Source: Streptomyces sp. 1-11 (GTDB lineage: Bacteria > Actinomycetota > Actinomycetes > Streptomycetales > Streptomycetaceae). Taken from it: a DNA stretch of 64,000 nt. Below are positions 24,257 through 33,995 of the stretch, in pieces. The translations under genes were made by a program, and so were the position numbers. The notes below the pieces were generated by a model. The model saw nothing but the letters and a program-made list of their open reading frames with translations, searched no databases and was not told the origin of the DNA. How positions within the stretch are numbered: the stretch's first letter is position 1; each line of letters opens with the position of its first letter. The stretch is from the NCBI RefSeq assembly GCF_007176755.1, contig NZ_BJTV01000007.1:368303-432302 (forward strand). Direction: 5' to 3'.

Positions 24257-25792
24257 TCACTCGGCACGGGTGATCGGAGGGGAGTGCCACTGTGCGTCGA
24301 TGACCTCGGGTTTTGGAAGGTACATGCGCAGCGCCACGAACCAGATGCCCTGCTGCGGCGTGGGCAGCCAGTTGGAGTCCCGGCCCGGCCCCGGTGAGTC
24401 CGGCTGCAGGTAGAGGGTCAAGCTCCCGTCGGCGTCCCTGACCAGCCCCTTGGTGCGGTCTCCGATGGAGTACCGGTGGATCGGATTCGGGATCAGGTTC
24501 CGGTCCTCGTCGTATGCGGTCAGCGACCAGAACGCGTCGACCGGAGGCAGCGCCCCCGCCTCGTAGTGGAGCTCGTAACGGCCGGTGGTCAACGTTTCGC
24601 CGTCGCCGTCGGTGAAGGCCGCCAGGTAAACCGCTTCCTCGGGATCGTTGATGGCGATGCCCACCAGGGACTGCTCGGCGGCTCGCCTGAGGAAGTCGTC
24701 CCCGAAGTGCCCGATCTGCGGGGGAGGATAGCGCCAGCCGTTGACGAGCTCGCCCCACTGGCCACTGAGCAGCTGCTGTTCAAGCATGGGCACGGCGGTG
24801 GCGGCGGCCCGGATCAGGCTCTCCTTCACCGGTTCCGGTTGTGCCTCGACGTCCATCCCCGGGCCGATGCCGATCTCCGCGAACTGCCGGAGCAGTACGC
24901 CGTGGTGCTTCGGCGGAGGGTTCTCGGCCAGCATCGCGTTGAGCGTCTTCCACGGCCCGAGCGGATCCTTGGCGGGGTCGACCGGTATCGGTACGTCGCG
25001 GCGTTCCGGGAGCGTGACGCCTTCTCTGCCGAACAGGTGGAGCGGCGTCAACCTGTACTGCTGCTGCAGCGCGTGGACCGTAGGGAGGTCGTGCACGCCC
25101 TCCACGAGGGTCCGCCCGACCACCAGGATCCATGGGGTGGGCGCGGTCGCCGTGCGGCGCACACCTTGCGGGAGGTCGCCGGTCCAGTCCGGGCCGATGA
25201 GGGCGAAGTCACCGGCCTCCGATCCCGTCGCCCGCATGCCCACGTAGTCGTAGTTGTCGGAGGTGAAGGCGACCAGTTCGAAGGTGAAGTAGCGGTTGCC
25301 CATGTCCGGATGCGAGAGGATGAGAGGCTCCTCGCGCAGGTCCGCCCACGCCCAGGAGTACAGCGTGTCGTTGTTGGGGGAAACACCCTCCCGGTCCGAG
25401 GCGTCCCAGAGCCTGCTCGCGTGCCAAAAATGGTTCACGGGCGCGTAGGGCGTCGTTTCCGTCTCGGGCTTCTGGGTCACCCAGCGGTGGCGGAGCACGG
25501 CGTTGTAGATGTAGGGGAAGCCGTAGACGAACGCCTGTTCCCCCAGGGTGTACGCGTACTCGCGGCGCCAGTCGTCCATCCGGCCGGTCAGCGTCGGCTT
25601 CACCGAGTGCCAGGCCACAGGCACGGCCCGCGTCATCTTCCTGGCGCGGTCAATGGTCTGCCCCGGGTGGCGTACGGCAGCCGCGGTGGCCTTTCCGGAG
25701 ACGGCCGCCGTATGACCGATACCGGTCGCCGCCTCGGCGAGACCGTGCCGCAAGCGTTGTACGGGACGGTGGCCGGGAGCTGAGGATGCCAT
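24257..25792 (-). CDS. DUF1254/DUF1214 protein
   Basis: A 511-residue protein of the DUF1254-DUF1214 family. The DUF1254 part holds AYTLGEQAFVYGFPYIYNAV and SPNNDTLYSWAWADL (the NxDTxY motif). The DUF1214 part holds RYELHYEAGALPPVDAFWSL and the end block NWLPTPQQGIWFVALRMYLP. The first ~70 residues are basic and Ala-rich without a clear signal peptide. The ATG at 25792 has GAGAGGAGTG upstream. Function is unknown; related proteins are envelope-linked in several bacteria. It is convergent with the possible toxin gene. Confidence 0.87.
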   Translation of the reverse strand: MASSAPGHRPVQRLRHGLAEAATGIGHTAAVSGKATAAAVRHPGQTIDRARKMTRAVPVAWHSVKPTLTGRMDDWRREYAYTLGEQAFVYGFPYIYNAVLRHRWVTQKPETETTPYAPVNHFWHASRLWDASDREGVSPNNDTLYSWAWADLREEPLILSHPDMGNRYFTFELVAFTSDNYDYVGMRATGSEAGDFALIGPDWTGDLPQGVRRTATAPTPWILVVGRTLVEGVHDLPTVHALQQQYRLTPLHLFGREGVTLPERRDVPIPVDPAKDPLGPWKTLNAMLAENPPPKHHGVLLRQFAEIGIGPGMDVEAQPEPVKESLIRAAATAVPMLEQQLLSGQWGELVNGWRYPPPQIGHFGDDFLRRAAEQSLVGIAINDPEEAVYLAAFTDGDGETLTTGRYELHYEAGALPPVDAFWSLTAYDEDRNLIPNPIHRYSIGDRTKGLVRDADGSLTLYLQPDSPGPGRDSNWLPTPQQGIWFVALRMYLPKPEVIDAQWHSPPITRAE

Positions 25793-26411
25793 CACCGCAC
25801 TCCTCTCGTGTGGGTGGACAGCACGGCTTGTGGCCACCACGCGAACCGAGGACGAACCTGCGACGTGCCGACTCTCTCGGTGCACGTCAATGTGCGGCTT
25901 TGTGCGCCATGCTCAAGATGGTGTTACGGGGCCGAGTGCTCCAACGCACCTGCCTTTTTCGAGTAGATCACCGCGTCCGTGCCCCGGCAACCGGGCCCGG
26001 CAGGTCATGGCCCACGGTCCCCTGGTCCGCGTTGGAAGGCGGCGGGGAAAGAATCGTTTCGCCGTCAACTGCACCGCTCGCCGCGGCCGCGCGGAAGCGG
26101 CAACCGGCGACGTGGAAGGTGTCACCGCGAGCCGCTCCCTTGCGAGCGCCGGCCAAGATGAACGGTGCCTCCCCACGTCCGTTGCCGCGCCGAGCAGCGG
26201 TATCCCACGGTGGCCGGTTGTGCAGGCCCAGGTCGTAGTCGGAACCGCTGCTGTGCGTACCCCTCGACCGATTTGCCCGGCGCCGCCCCGCGGACGGTTT
26301 CGGCGCGATCACGGTTCAGCCCGTACCGATCACCGCGGCCCCGCCGTGTGATCAGATCGGCCGGTACCAGCAGGTAGCGGCTCGGGGAGGGCCGCGGAGG
26401 AGGGGGACGCT
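25793..26411. other. 619-bp divergent intergenic region
   Basis: This lies between the DUF1254 gene (-) and the M48 protease gene (+). Open frames on both strands show no family character. It must contain both promoters; I could not pick convincing hexamers. Confidence 0.4.
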
Positions 26412-27701
26412 GTGATGCCCGACACCGCCAGAGAAACGAGACAGGCGTGCCCGGAATGCGGCACGGAGATCCGCGGTGACAGCCGGTTCGCCGTCTGGTG
26501 CGCCGCCTGCGACTGGAACGTCGACCCGCAGGAGCCGCAGCCGGACCGGGGCCCGCTGGACCGGGCCGAGCGCGCCCTGGCCCGACGGCACGGGGAGCGG
26601 CTGCTCGCCGAGATGCTGGGCGGGCAGGCACTGCGCCCGCGGCGCGACGCGTCAGCGGTGACGGCCACCGTGCTCGCTCTCATCGTGCACGGTGTCACCT
26701 TCGCGCTCGCCATCGGCGGTGTCTGGTGCGTGGTGGCGGGCTGGGGCGGCGTCGGCGTGCTGCCGGGTCTGGTGCTTCTGGTCCTGTTCTGGGCGCTCGC
26801 TCCGCGGGTTCGCCGCCTGCCCGACGACCGGCCCGTGCTGCTGCGGGCCGACGCGCCCGAACTCTTCGCCCTGGTGGACGAGGTGGCGCAGTCCGTGGGC
26901 ACCCGCAGCGTGCACGCGATCGCCGTGGACGGGAGCATCAACGCGAGCGTCATGACCTACGGTGTGCGCGGCCGGCGGCTGCTCGTGCTGGGCATGCCGC
27001 TGTGGGAGGTCCTCACGCCCGAGGAGCGGATCGCCCTGCTCGGCCACGAACTGGCCCATTACGCCAACGGCGACACACGCAACGGCCTCGTCGTCGGCAC
27101 GGCGGTGCGGACCCTGGCCCTGTGGCACCACACCCTCCAGCCGCTTCCGGACCCGACCGCGCTGGAGCTGGCCGTCAACGCCCTATACGTGCTGCCACGC
27201 CTGCTGGTCCGAGGGCTGCTGGTGCTGCTCGTCCGGCTGACCTCACGAGCAGGGACACGAGCCGAATACCTGGCCGACCGGCTGGCCGCCCGCACCGCTT
27301 CCACCCAGGCCGCTGTGGGCCTCATGGACCGGCTGCTCATCACCAACTCGCTCGCCGTCCTGCTGCGCAGCGAAGCCAACCGCGCCGCCCTCGGCGGGTC
27401 CAGGTCCGCCCGGGAGGCGAAGGCCCGCGCCGACGAACTGTGGGGACTGCTCGCCGCCTACACGGCGTCCGTCCCCGAGCACGAGTACGAACGGCAGCGG
27501 CGGGCCGGAGCCCGGCGCGGGCATCAGGTCGACGCCACTCACCCGCCGACCCACCTGCGTAGAGCCTGCCTGCTCACCGGCGGGCCCTTGGCGGCTCAGG
27601 TGGTGCCACGGGACCACCGGAACGAGCGGATCACCGCGGAACTCGCCGCGGCCCGCACCGAGGTGGCACGGCGCCTGCTGCGCGACGGCCTCGTGGACTG
27701 A
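26412..27701 (+). CDS. M48-family membrane zinc metalloprotease
   Basis: A 429-residue protein. The N-terminus carries a zinc ribbon (C13, C16, C30, C33). Two membrane segments follow at about 84-108 and 112-131, then the M48 protease domain with HELAHYANGD (zinc ligands H212 and H216, catalytic E213) and the third-ligand helix RAEYLADRLAA (E285). A hydrophobic hairpin at about 255-276 lies between. The layout matches HtpX-like quality-control proteases with an added zinc ribbon. GTG (26412) or the adjacent ATG (26415) can start, with GAGGAGGGGG upstream. It probably cleaves misfolded membrane proteins. Confidence 0.87.
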   Translation: MMPDTARETRQACPECGTEIRGDSRFAVWCAACDWNVDPQEPQPDRGPLDRAERALARRHGERLLAEMLGGQALRPRRDASAVTATVLALIVHGVTFALAIGGVWCVVAGWGGVGVLPGLVLLVLFWALAPRVRRLPDDRPVLLRADAPELFALVDEVAQSVGTRSVHAIAVDGSINASVMTYGVRGRRLLVLGMPLWEVLTPEERIALLGHELAHYANGDTRNGLVVGTAVRTLALWHHTLQPLPDPTALELAVNALYVLPRLLVRGLLVLLVRLTSRAGTRAEYLADRLAARTASTQAAVGLMDRLLITNSLAVLLRSEANRAALGGSRSAREAKARADELWGLLAAYTASVPEHEYERQRRAGARRGHQVDATHPPTHLRRACLLTGGPLAAQVVPRDHRNERITAELAAARTEVARRLLRDGLVD

Positions 27702-27770
27702 GCCTCCGATCGGCCCACCCGTCATCCAGACGCACTCCGTGGCGGGTGGCGAGCGGGAATTCCGGTCCGT

Positions 27771-28775
27771 CTACCGGCCGCCCGCCAGCCGGGATCCGTT
27801 CGGTGTGCGGCGGTAGAGCGTGGACCGGCCGGACCGGGTGCGGGTGACGAGGCCGGCCCGGTGCAGTACGCCGAGGTGGTACGAGACCGTCGCGGGGCTG
27901 AGGAAGTGACGTGCTGCCAGCTGAGCGGTGGAGGCCGGTTGTGCCAGGGCGGCGAGCAGCGCTGCGCGGGTGGGGCCGAGCAGCTGGGCCGTCTCGGTGG
28001 ACGGGGCTGCTGGGATGACGGTGTCGGCGACGGCTTTGTCGCGCACGGGGTGGGCGAGCATCGGGGGCCTGGCTCCGTCACGCGTCGGGTCCACGGCCAC
28101 GGCGGGCCGGGTCGCGACGAGTGACGGCACGACGATCACCAGGGGCACGGGCAGCGTGATCTGGAACCTGCTCTCCACGAGCAGGGTGCCGTCAGCCCAT
28201 CGGATGCCGGGGTGCAGGGAGTTGAAGAGCCTGGCCGCTCCCTGCCGGGCCAGTACGCCGGCGCATCGCTCGACCTCTGCGTCCAGAACGCTCCTGGCGG
28301 TCTCCCAGTGCGGGGCGAAGGCCAGCTCCCAGTAGCTCCGCAGCTCGTCCGCCGCCTGTCGTGCCACGTACGCGCCGCCCCGCGCCACCGCCCGCCGTAC
28401 CGCCGGCGGCAGCTCACAACCGGCGAGACCGTTGCTCGGTCGCCCATCTTGCAGCGCCCGCAGCTCACCCAGGACACGTTCGGGCGGGGTACATCGCACC
28501 CGCTCCAGCTCCTCCTCGACGCTGGGGGAGGGGCCGACTGGATGCGGGCTGAGGAAGTCGGGCACGTACCCACCCGCGTCCAGGGCCAGTTCGGACAACA
28601 GCGGCAGCCGAGCCCGGTGCCGGCGCAGCACACGTCGCGCGCGGGCGACCCACACGTCGGCATCGGGGGCCGGGCGCATGCCCCAGGGCAGCAGGGTGGC
28701 GACGGCCTCGTGCAACGGTGAGACGGCGAAGCGGGAACGGGCGAGCCCGGCGGCGTCCACGGTGAGCTCGATCAA
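27771..28775 (-). CDS. ArsR-family regulator with DUF5937 domain
   Basis: A 334-residue regulator. The N-terminal ~240 residues match DUF5937 (FAVSPLHEAVATLLPWGMRP, then EEELERVR...PPERVLGELRALQ and the HPGIRWADGTLLVES strand pair). The C-terminal ~80 residues form an ArsR winged helix (LGPTRAALLAALAQPASTAQ and SPATVSYHLGVLHRAGLVTRTRSGRSTLYRRT). Such proteins often control an adjacent MFS exporter; none is next to it here, so the target is unclear. It is convergent with the M48 gene. Confidence 0.85.
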   Translation of the reverse strand: MIELTVDAAGLARSRFAVSPLHEAVATLLPWGMRPAPDADVWVARARRVLRRHRARLPLLSELALDAGGYVPDFLSPHPVGPSPSVEEELERVRCTPPERVLGELRALQDGRPSNGLAGCELPPAVRRAVARGGAYVARQAADELRSYWELAFAPHWETARSVLDAEVERCAGVLARQGAARLFNSLHPGIRWADGTLLVESRFQITLPVPLVIVVPSLVATRPAVAVDPTRDGARPPMLAHPVRDKAVADTVIPAAPSTETAQLLGPTRAALLAALAQPASTAQLAARHFLSPATVSYHLGVLHRAGLVTRTRSGRSTLYRRTPNGSRLAGGR

Positions 28776-28965
28776 CGAACCTCCCGGCTGTCCGGTCCCG
28801 CGGCTGTCCCTTCGAACCTGATCGAATCATGGCACGGAACGTCGCGGCAGCACGCCTGATTGGCGCAGGCTTGCGACCCGGCGCAATCGCCGATGGTTCG
28901 TCAAATGGCTTCGCGTAGGGGCTGATGCTGCAGTCCCGGCGTGACTTCTTCCGGGAGGTGGATGG

Positions 28966-29913
28966 ATGCGTGTCATGACACGTCTGTTCTGTCTGGGGGC
29001 TTCGGTGCTGCTCGCGGCGGCCGGCCAGGCAGTTCCCGCAGGTGCTCGAGACCTTCCCGACTCCTACGTCGTTTCGCGGGATCCCGGCATCCTGCCAGAG
29101 GGAGTCGCGGTGGAGCGGGACGGCACGATGTACGTGACCTCCAAAGGCACGGGCCGGCTGTTCACGGGACGCATCGGTGACGCCGAGCTGCGGCCTTTCG
29201 CCGCTCAGGGCATCGCCGACCGTCCGAGCGCGCTAGGCGTGCACACCGATGCCCGCCACCGCGTCTTCTCCGTGGGCGGCTCGACCCTGACGGTCCACGA
29301 TCGAAATGGGCGGCTGGTCGCCCGCCGCACCGCCGCCGACGGTCCCCTCGGCGCCGCGAGTCTCAACGATCTCGTCATCACCGAAGACGCCGTCTACGTC
29401 ACCGACTGGGCCAATCCCGTGATCCACCGGGCTGAGCTGCGCGCCGGTCGACTGGGCCCGCTGCGGCCCTGGTTCGACATCCGCAGCGCAGCTCCCCAGT
29501 TCCCGGCGCAGTACTGGCTGCTCAACGGCATCACGGCTGACCGTACCGGCAGGACGCTGCTCGTTGCGTCCAACGGCACGGAGGCGGTGTGGCGGGTGAA
29601 CACCGAGACGAAGGCCGTCGAGGAGGTGCAGCTCGGCGGAACGTCGTTCGGAGCCGACGGCATGCTGCTGCACGGTCGGTATCTCTATGCGGTGCTCAAC
29701 TACGGTGCGCCCGCCGGGGTCTACATCGCCGAGCTGGGCAAGGGGCTGCACAGTGGGAGGGTGCGCTATCGGATCACCGGTGACCGGTTCGACCTCCCGA
29801 CCACCCTAGCTCGCCACGACTGCCGCCTCTACGTGGTCAACAGCCAGCTCGATGAGCCGGCGGGGCAACCGCCCTACACCGTCTCGACCATTTCCGATCC
29901 CACATGCCGGTAG
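28966..29913 (+). CDS. Secreted SMP-30/gluconolactonase-like beta-propeller
   Basis: A 315-residue secreted protein. The signal peptide (MRVMTRLFCLGASVLLAAAG, cleavage near AGA at ~28) is followed by repeated strands typical of six-bladed propellers: GVAVERDGTMYVTSKGTGRL, SLNDLVITEDAVYVTDWANP and GITADRTGRTLLVASNGTEA. The SMP-30-type Asn/Asp calcium residues are plausible but not assigned. Two Cys near the C-terminus (DCRLY and PTC) could form a disulphide. GGGAGGTGG lies upstream of the ATG. It may be a lactonase or a structural propeller; substrate unknown. Confidence 0.78.
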   Translation: MRVMTRLFCLGASVLLAAAGQAVPAGARDLPDSYVVSRDPGILPEGVAVERDGTMYVTSKGTGRLFTGRIGDAELRPFAAQGIADRPSALGVHTDARHRVFSVGGSTLTVHDRNGRLVARRTAADGPLGAASLNDLVITEDAVYVTDWANPVIHRAELRAGRLGPLRPWFDIRSAAPQFPAQYWLLNGITADRTGRTLLVASNGTEAVWRVNTETKAVEEVQLGGTSFGADGMLLHGRYLYAVLNYGAPAGVYIAELGKGLHSGRVRYRITGDRFDLPTTLARHDCRLYVVNSQLDEPAGQPPYTVSTISDPTCR

Positions 29914-30091
29914 CGGGCGAGGCCGATGCGGATTCTGCGCGTCCCGCGAGCCCTCCGCCCTGAGGTGAGGCACGGCGGGGGAGGGCGGTCTCCGTCAGAC
30001 CATGCCCGTTCGATGTCTCGGGCCGAAAACATCTCGGATCTGCCGGGCGGGCGACCTACGCTGGGCCCCGTCCGCACTATCTGGGAGAAGC

Positions 30092-30505
30092 ATGACAAGC
30101 AGGTTCACCGAATTGACCGTCGACTGCCAGGATCCGGAGAGGCTCGCGGCCTTCTGGTGCGAGGTCCTGGACTTCCAGGTGATCGACCGAAGCGAGGGCA
30201 AGGTCGAGATCGGCTCCTGGGTGCCGACCGTCGAGGAAGTCCGGGCCCGGCAGATGCCGCCCACCCTGATGTTCATACGGGTGCCTGAGGGCAAGACCGT
30301 CAAGAACCGGCTCCACCTCGACGTCAGCCCGATCGACCGCAGCACCGAGGACGAGGTGACCAGATTGCTCGGTCTCGGCGCCGTCAAGGTGGACGTGGGC
30401 CAGGGCCCGGACCGGAACTGGGTGGTCATGGCCGACCCCGAGGGCAACGAGTTCGACGTCGTGCGCACCTTGGCACCGCAGGAGACCGGCGGACGGCCGG
30501 CTTAG
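30092..30505 (+). CDS. VOC-superfamily (Glyoxalase_6-type) protein
   Basis: A 137-residue VOC protein: FTELTVDCQDPERLAAFWCE, the FIRVPEGKTVKNRLHLDVSP strand (metal-ligand His) and the end WVVMADPEGNEFDVVRTL with the terminal Glu ligand region. GGGAGAAG precedes the ATG at 30092. Monocistronic. The subfamily is common in Streptomyces and largely uncharacterised; it differs clearly from the VOC protein at 18231. Confidence 0.88.
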   Translation: MTSRFTELTVDCQDPERLAAFWCEVLDFQVIDRSEGKVEIGSWVPTVEEVRARQMPPTLMFIRVPEGKTVKNRLHLDVSPIDRSTEDEVTRLLGLGAVKVDVGQGPDRNWVVMADPEGNEFDVVRTLAPQETGGRPA

Positions 30506-30573
30506 AAGCCTCACCGCTCAGCGCGCACGAGCTCATCAGGTCACGTCACCAACGTCCCAGCCACCTAGGGCCA

Positions 30574-31479
30574 CTAGACGTCGAAGCACTCTCTGCTGGG
30601 CCGGTCGGCGGAGGGGTAGTAACAGGCGTGCAGGCGGGAGGGCTGAGGTGCGGAGATCATGGGTGTGGTGACGAAGTCCTCGCCGGATGCCTGCGTCGCC
30701 GTGTTGCCGCGGGGGCGCTGCCCCGGAGAACTGATCTCGATGCGGAAGCCGGCGTGGGTGGGGCGGGCACGGATCCAGCCGGCCTGGCACCGGGGGCTGA
30801 GGCGGAGTTCGAGGCGGGTCCCGTCCGCCGCGGTGTAGGACGCCAGTGTCTTCGGGTCCTCGCACGCGGTGGTCCTGGGGTCACGGCCGGAACACGACTT
30901 CAGCCGGCAGATCGGCGGGAGGATCGAGGACGCCCGGGCGGTGTCGTGGGACGCATGGTAGAGCGCGGCCGGGACGATCATCATGGCTGAGGCGAGTAGC
31001 ACGCCGATCGCGGTGACTGCGGGGTGTTCCGTGGTCTTCTCGGAGGCGGCCAGCAAGAGGGCGCGTACCGGTCCGGGTGACCGGGCCGATTCTGGCTCAG
31101 GAGTTCCTGCCGGTGCTGGGAGCGTGGCTTTACCTGACGCGTTCCCAGTCACGGTGGGGGAGAGCTGACCATGTGCCGCGAGTCCTGGTTCGCGTCCGCT
31201 CCAGACCGCTTCGGCGCGCACCCACCGTTCCATGATGTCCGCGTCCGGCGACCGCACCGTCAGACAGAGCGCGTCGACGGCGTGCCGGGGTGGGAACTGC
31301 TTGCCGTTCAGGTAACGCTCCCAGGAGGACTTGCTGATGGTGGTCAGATCAGCCAGCTCCGCCAGCGTCAGGCCGCTGCGGTCCTTCAGTTCCCGCATTC
31401 CGTTGATCAGGTGCGCGTAGGCCTCCGGAAGTGCGGGCGGCAGCGGGCGCGGCCGTGTCCCCTTCGGGTACTTCCTCAT
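30574..31479 (-). CDS. Membrane-anchored XRE regulator with extracytoplasmic DUF2690
   Basis: A 301-residue three-part protein. A cytosolic XRE helix-turn-helix lies at about 34-63 (SGLTLAELADLTTISKSSWERYLNG), then a disordered Pro/Ala linker, one membrane segment at about 155-174, and an outside DUF2690 domain from 191 (CRLKSCSGRDP...LELRLSPRCQAGWIRA) to the end with paired cysteines. The upstream gene's stop overlaps a GTG at 31518 that would add 13 residues; the ATG at 31479 is the other option. Either way it is co-transcribed with the XRE-peptidoglycan-binding gene. A secreted DUF2690 protein is encoded at 33996, so this receptor may sense that fold or its ligand. Signalling to DNA is inferred. 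Confidence 0.82.
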   Translation of the reverse strand: MRKYPKGTRPRPLPPALPEAYAHLINGMRELKDRSGLTLAELADLTTISKSSWERYLNGKQFPPRHAVDALCLTVRSPDADIMERWVRAEAVWSGREPGLAAHGQLSPTVTGNASGKATLPAPAGTPEPESARSPGPVRALLLAASEKTTEHPAVTAIGVLLASAMMIVPAALYHASHDTARASSILPPICRLKSCSGRDPRTTACEDPKTLASYTAADGTRLELRLSPRCQAGWIRARPTHAGFRIEISSPGQRPRGNTATQASGEDFVTTPMISAPQPSRLHACYYPSADRPSRECFDV

Positions 31480-31514
31480 CGTCGAAACCCCCGTTTCGGC
31501 ATACCGGTCATTGA

Positions 31515-32258
31515 TCACTGCACATGCCGCAGCAGGCGCCAGGTGTCCTCTCCCACGACACCATCGGCCGGTAAGTGGTCCTGTTCCTGCAGGCGTTCGA
31601 CCTGGGCCTGGGTGTGGTGCCCGTAGTACCCGTCGACATCACCCGGGGACAACTTGTGGCGCACCAGCAGGCACTGCACCTCGGCTACGTCCGGACCAGT
31701 GCTGTTGAGCATCACCTGGCGGGACGACGTGGTGCTGTTCCCGCCGAAGAGCAGATCGCCACGCCGTGTGTAGCGGCAGTCGTACTTGCCGACACCGTTG
31801 TCTGATCCCGGCGCGGCGCCGGGCGCCGAGCGATGGGTGTCGAGGATGAGCGCCACGGACAGCACGGCGGAGAAGAGAAGCGTTCCCACGGTCAGGGACA
31901 GCGCCAGGACGCGAATGCGTGGGCCGTCTGCGCCCGGGCCGTCCTTCGTCCGCTCCGACCGGTGCCCGGGAGCGGCCGCCGTACTCACTTCATCCGTGTT
32001 CCATGTCTTCTCCGCGGCAGCGCGCAACGCCAGCAGGGAACCGACATCCGCGTCGGTGATCCGGGCCAGAGCCTCGATTGCCGCGGCCGGAGGGAAGGCT
32101 GTGCCGTTCAGATATCGGGCCCACGACGAGGCGCTGAAATAGGTCTTCGCCTGCAGGGCTTTCAGTGTCAGCCCGCTGTGATCCTTCAACTGCCGCAGCG
32201 TGCTGACGAACCGTCGCCCGTTCGCATCCAACGACGGTGGCAGTGCCTTCCACCTCAC
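31515..32258 (-). CDS. Membrane-anchored XRE regulator with peptidoglycan-binding domain
   Basis: A 247-residue protein with the same plan as its neighbour: an XRE helix-turn-helix at about 28-57 (SGLTLKALQAKTYFSASSWARYLNG), a linker, one membrane segment at about 117-139 and an outside peptidoglycan_binding_1 domain at about 188-245 (VAEVQCLLVRHKLSPGDVDG...DGVVGEDTWRLL). The GTG at 32258 is chosen because AAAGGAG lies five bases upstream. It is divergent from a secreted protein with two copies of the same wall-binding module. A cell-wall state sensor that binds DNA directly is the natural inference. Confidence 0.82.
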   Translation of the reverse strand: MRWKALPPSLDANGRRFVSTLRQLKDHSGLTLKALQAKTYFSASSWARYLNGTAFPPAAAIEALARITDADVGSLLALRAAAEKTWNTDEVSTAAAPGHRSERTKDGPGADGPRIRVLALSLTVGTLLFSAVLSVALILDTHRSAPGAAPGSDNGVGKYDCRYTRRGDLLFGGNSTTSSRQVMLNSTGPDVAEVQCLLVRHKLSPGDVDGYYGHHTQAQVERLQEQDHLPADGVVGEDTWRLLRHVQ

Positions 32259-32747
32259 TCTGCTCCTTTCCGCGGTGCCGCCGCTCCTGCTGAGTATGGC
32301 CAGTGCCGGCACCGGTGCGACGTGGCTTCCCCATGGGCACATCTGCGCGCAGGTCGGTTCCGGTCATCGGTGGGGCCCGGGGCCACAAGGCCGGGGGCGA
32401 ACGCGCCTCGGTCACGGGCGAGGGCCGGTGAGGATCGGTGAGCTGTCCCGGGAACTTGCAGCTTCAGGCGAATGCGCAGGTGACAGGCCTGAGAAATCCC
32501 GGGACGTCGCTGAGCCCACCATGCGCTGGAGGCGCGGTCCCGGCGCCGCCATGCTCGTTTCCGTCGCAGGTCGCCCACGGATGCCGCGCTGACACCCCGC
32601 CGTGAAAGGACTTGATCCATGCGGGCACCGACGCACCCGAGCAGGGGTGTCGTCATATCAACGGCAGCGGTTCCGACCCGGGCTCACGCGCAGCAGCCTT
32701 CTCAGGCCGCACCTGACAGCAGATCAAGGAAAGGAACCACCACCATC
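32259..32747. other. 489-bp divergent promoter region
   Basis: This lies between the XRE-peptidoglycan-binding regulator (-) and the secreted peptidoglycan-binding protein (+). It must contain both promoters and is the first place to look for the regulator's binding site. I found no strong palindrome by eye. Confidence 0.4.
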
Positions 32748-33749
32748 ATGCTCACCACCACACGAAGGCGACCCGGCCGAAGCCTGGCCGCGTCCATGCT
32801 CCTCGCCATGGGCCTGGCAACCGGCGTCACGGCAGCCGGCGCCACCACCGCTGCGGCGACCGCCCTGCCCGACAAGGTGCAGCCAGGCTCCAGCGCCGGC
32901 GTCGCAGTCCAGGCGACCTGGCCGACCGTCAAGTCCGGGCAGCGCGGTGTGGACGTGGCCACTGTCCAGCTGCTGCTGACCGCGCGAGGCTACGCGCTCA
33001 CCGCCGACGGGGTCTTCGGTTCGGGCACCGCGGCGAAGGTGAAGGCCTTCCAGAGGGCGAAGCACCTGACCGCCGACGGCATCGTCGGACCCAACACCTG
33101 GGCCAAGCTGGTCATGACGGTCAAGTCCGGCTCCAGGGGTGCGGGCGTCAAGGCCGCGCAGCGCCAGCTCACCGACAACGGCTACGCGCTCACCGCCGAC
33201 GGGGTCTTCGGTTCGGGCACCGCGGCGAAGGTGAAGGCCTTCCAGAGGGCCAAGCACCTGACCGCCAACGGCATCGTCGACGTCCAGACGTGGGCCGCCC
33301 TGGTGCGGGGCGGCGGCGCCGGTGGCGGCGGTGGTGGTGGCAAGCTCAGCGACGCCCAGGCCGCGGCACGGCTGCGGGCGGCCGGTATCACCCGTTCCTC
33401 CTCGGGCAACTGCACCAACCGCAACAACAAGAACTGCACCAGCCTGCAGGACATCCGAGCCCGCACCGTCGACGGGGTCATCAGCCTGAAGCAGAAGAGC
33501 GGCTGCCGCATCGTCATCACCGGCGGCACGGAGACCGGCCACGCGGGCGGCACGTACAGCCACTGGAACGGCTACAAGGTCGATGTGGCCCGCACCTCGT
33601 GCGTCACCAACTACATCCACGCGCACTCCAGGAAGCACCACAAGCGCGGTGACGGCGCCTGGGTGTGGCGCGTGACCTCCGGCGGCAGGACGCTCATCGA
33701 CTACGCCGACGAGTCCTGGGCCAACCACTGGGACGTCACGTACTACTGA
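32748..33749 (+). CDS. Secreted protein: two peptidoglycan-binding modules plus M15-like domain
   Basis: A 333-residue secreted protein. The signal peptide is about 1-38 (TTTRRRPGR, hydrophobic core, Ala-rich end). Two peptidoglycan_binding_1 modules span about 61-121 and 124-185 and contain 33-residue blocks (81-113 and 145-177) identical but for one residue. A Gly8 linker precedes a ~135-residue domain with paired cysteines and the pattern YSHWNGYKVDV (H272, G275, D279) plus NHWD (H327). That spacing fits the HxxGxxxD...H zinc site of M15/LAS peptidases, so it may cut wall peptides. AAGGAAAGGA precedes the ATG. Hydrolytic activity is inferred. Confidence 0.78.
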   Translation: MLTTTRRRPGRSLAASMLLAMGLATGVTAAGATTAAATALPDKVQPGSSAGVAVQATWPTVKSGQRGVDVATVQLLLTARGYALTADGVFGSGTAAKVKAFQRAKHLTADGIVGPNTWAKLVMTVKSGSRGAGVKAAQRQLTDNGYALTADGVFGSGTAAKVKAFQRAKHLTANGIVDVQTWAALVRGGGAGGGGGGGKLSDAQAAARLRAAGITRSSSGNCTNRNNKNCTSLQDIRARTVDGVISLKQKSGCRIVITGGTETGHAGGTYSHWNGYKVDVARTSCVTNYIHAHSRKHHKRGDGAWVWRVTSGGRTLIDYADESWANHWDVTYY

Positions 33750-33820
33750 TGCCTTCACGCGGGGCGCCCGGCTCGCCCTGGACGCCGGCCGGGCACCGTC
33801 CCCGCCGGCGGGGGTGGGCC

Positions 33821-33844
33821 GGCCGCGGCGAATCGCCCGCGGCC
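33821..33844 (+). terminator. Small GC hairpin after the secreted wall protein
   Basis: GGCCGCGG (33821-33828) and CCGCGGCC (33837-33844) form an 8-bp stem with an eight-base loop, 72 bp after the stop codon. A plausible but not strong terminator. Confidence 0.4.
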
Positions 33845-33995
33845 GCTCGCCGCCACCCACAGGGGTTCGGTGCGTTCCGCTCCCGGACGGCCCGACTCGG
33901 TACACCCGCGCAAGCGATCACCAGGACATCACCCACGCCGGCGGCAGTCCCGCCGCCGGCTCCCGACACCCCGATCCGACTCGGAAAGGCATCCC

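Noticed and set aside
32619..32747. N-terminal extension of the secreted wall-binding protein from 32619
   Set aside because: The extension has no signal-peptide character, while the ATG at 32748 has a ribosome site and begins a normal signal peptide.
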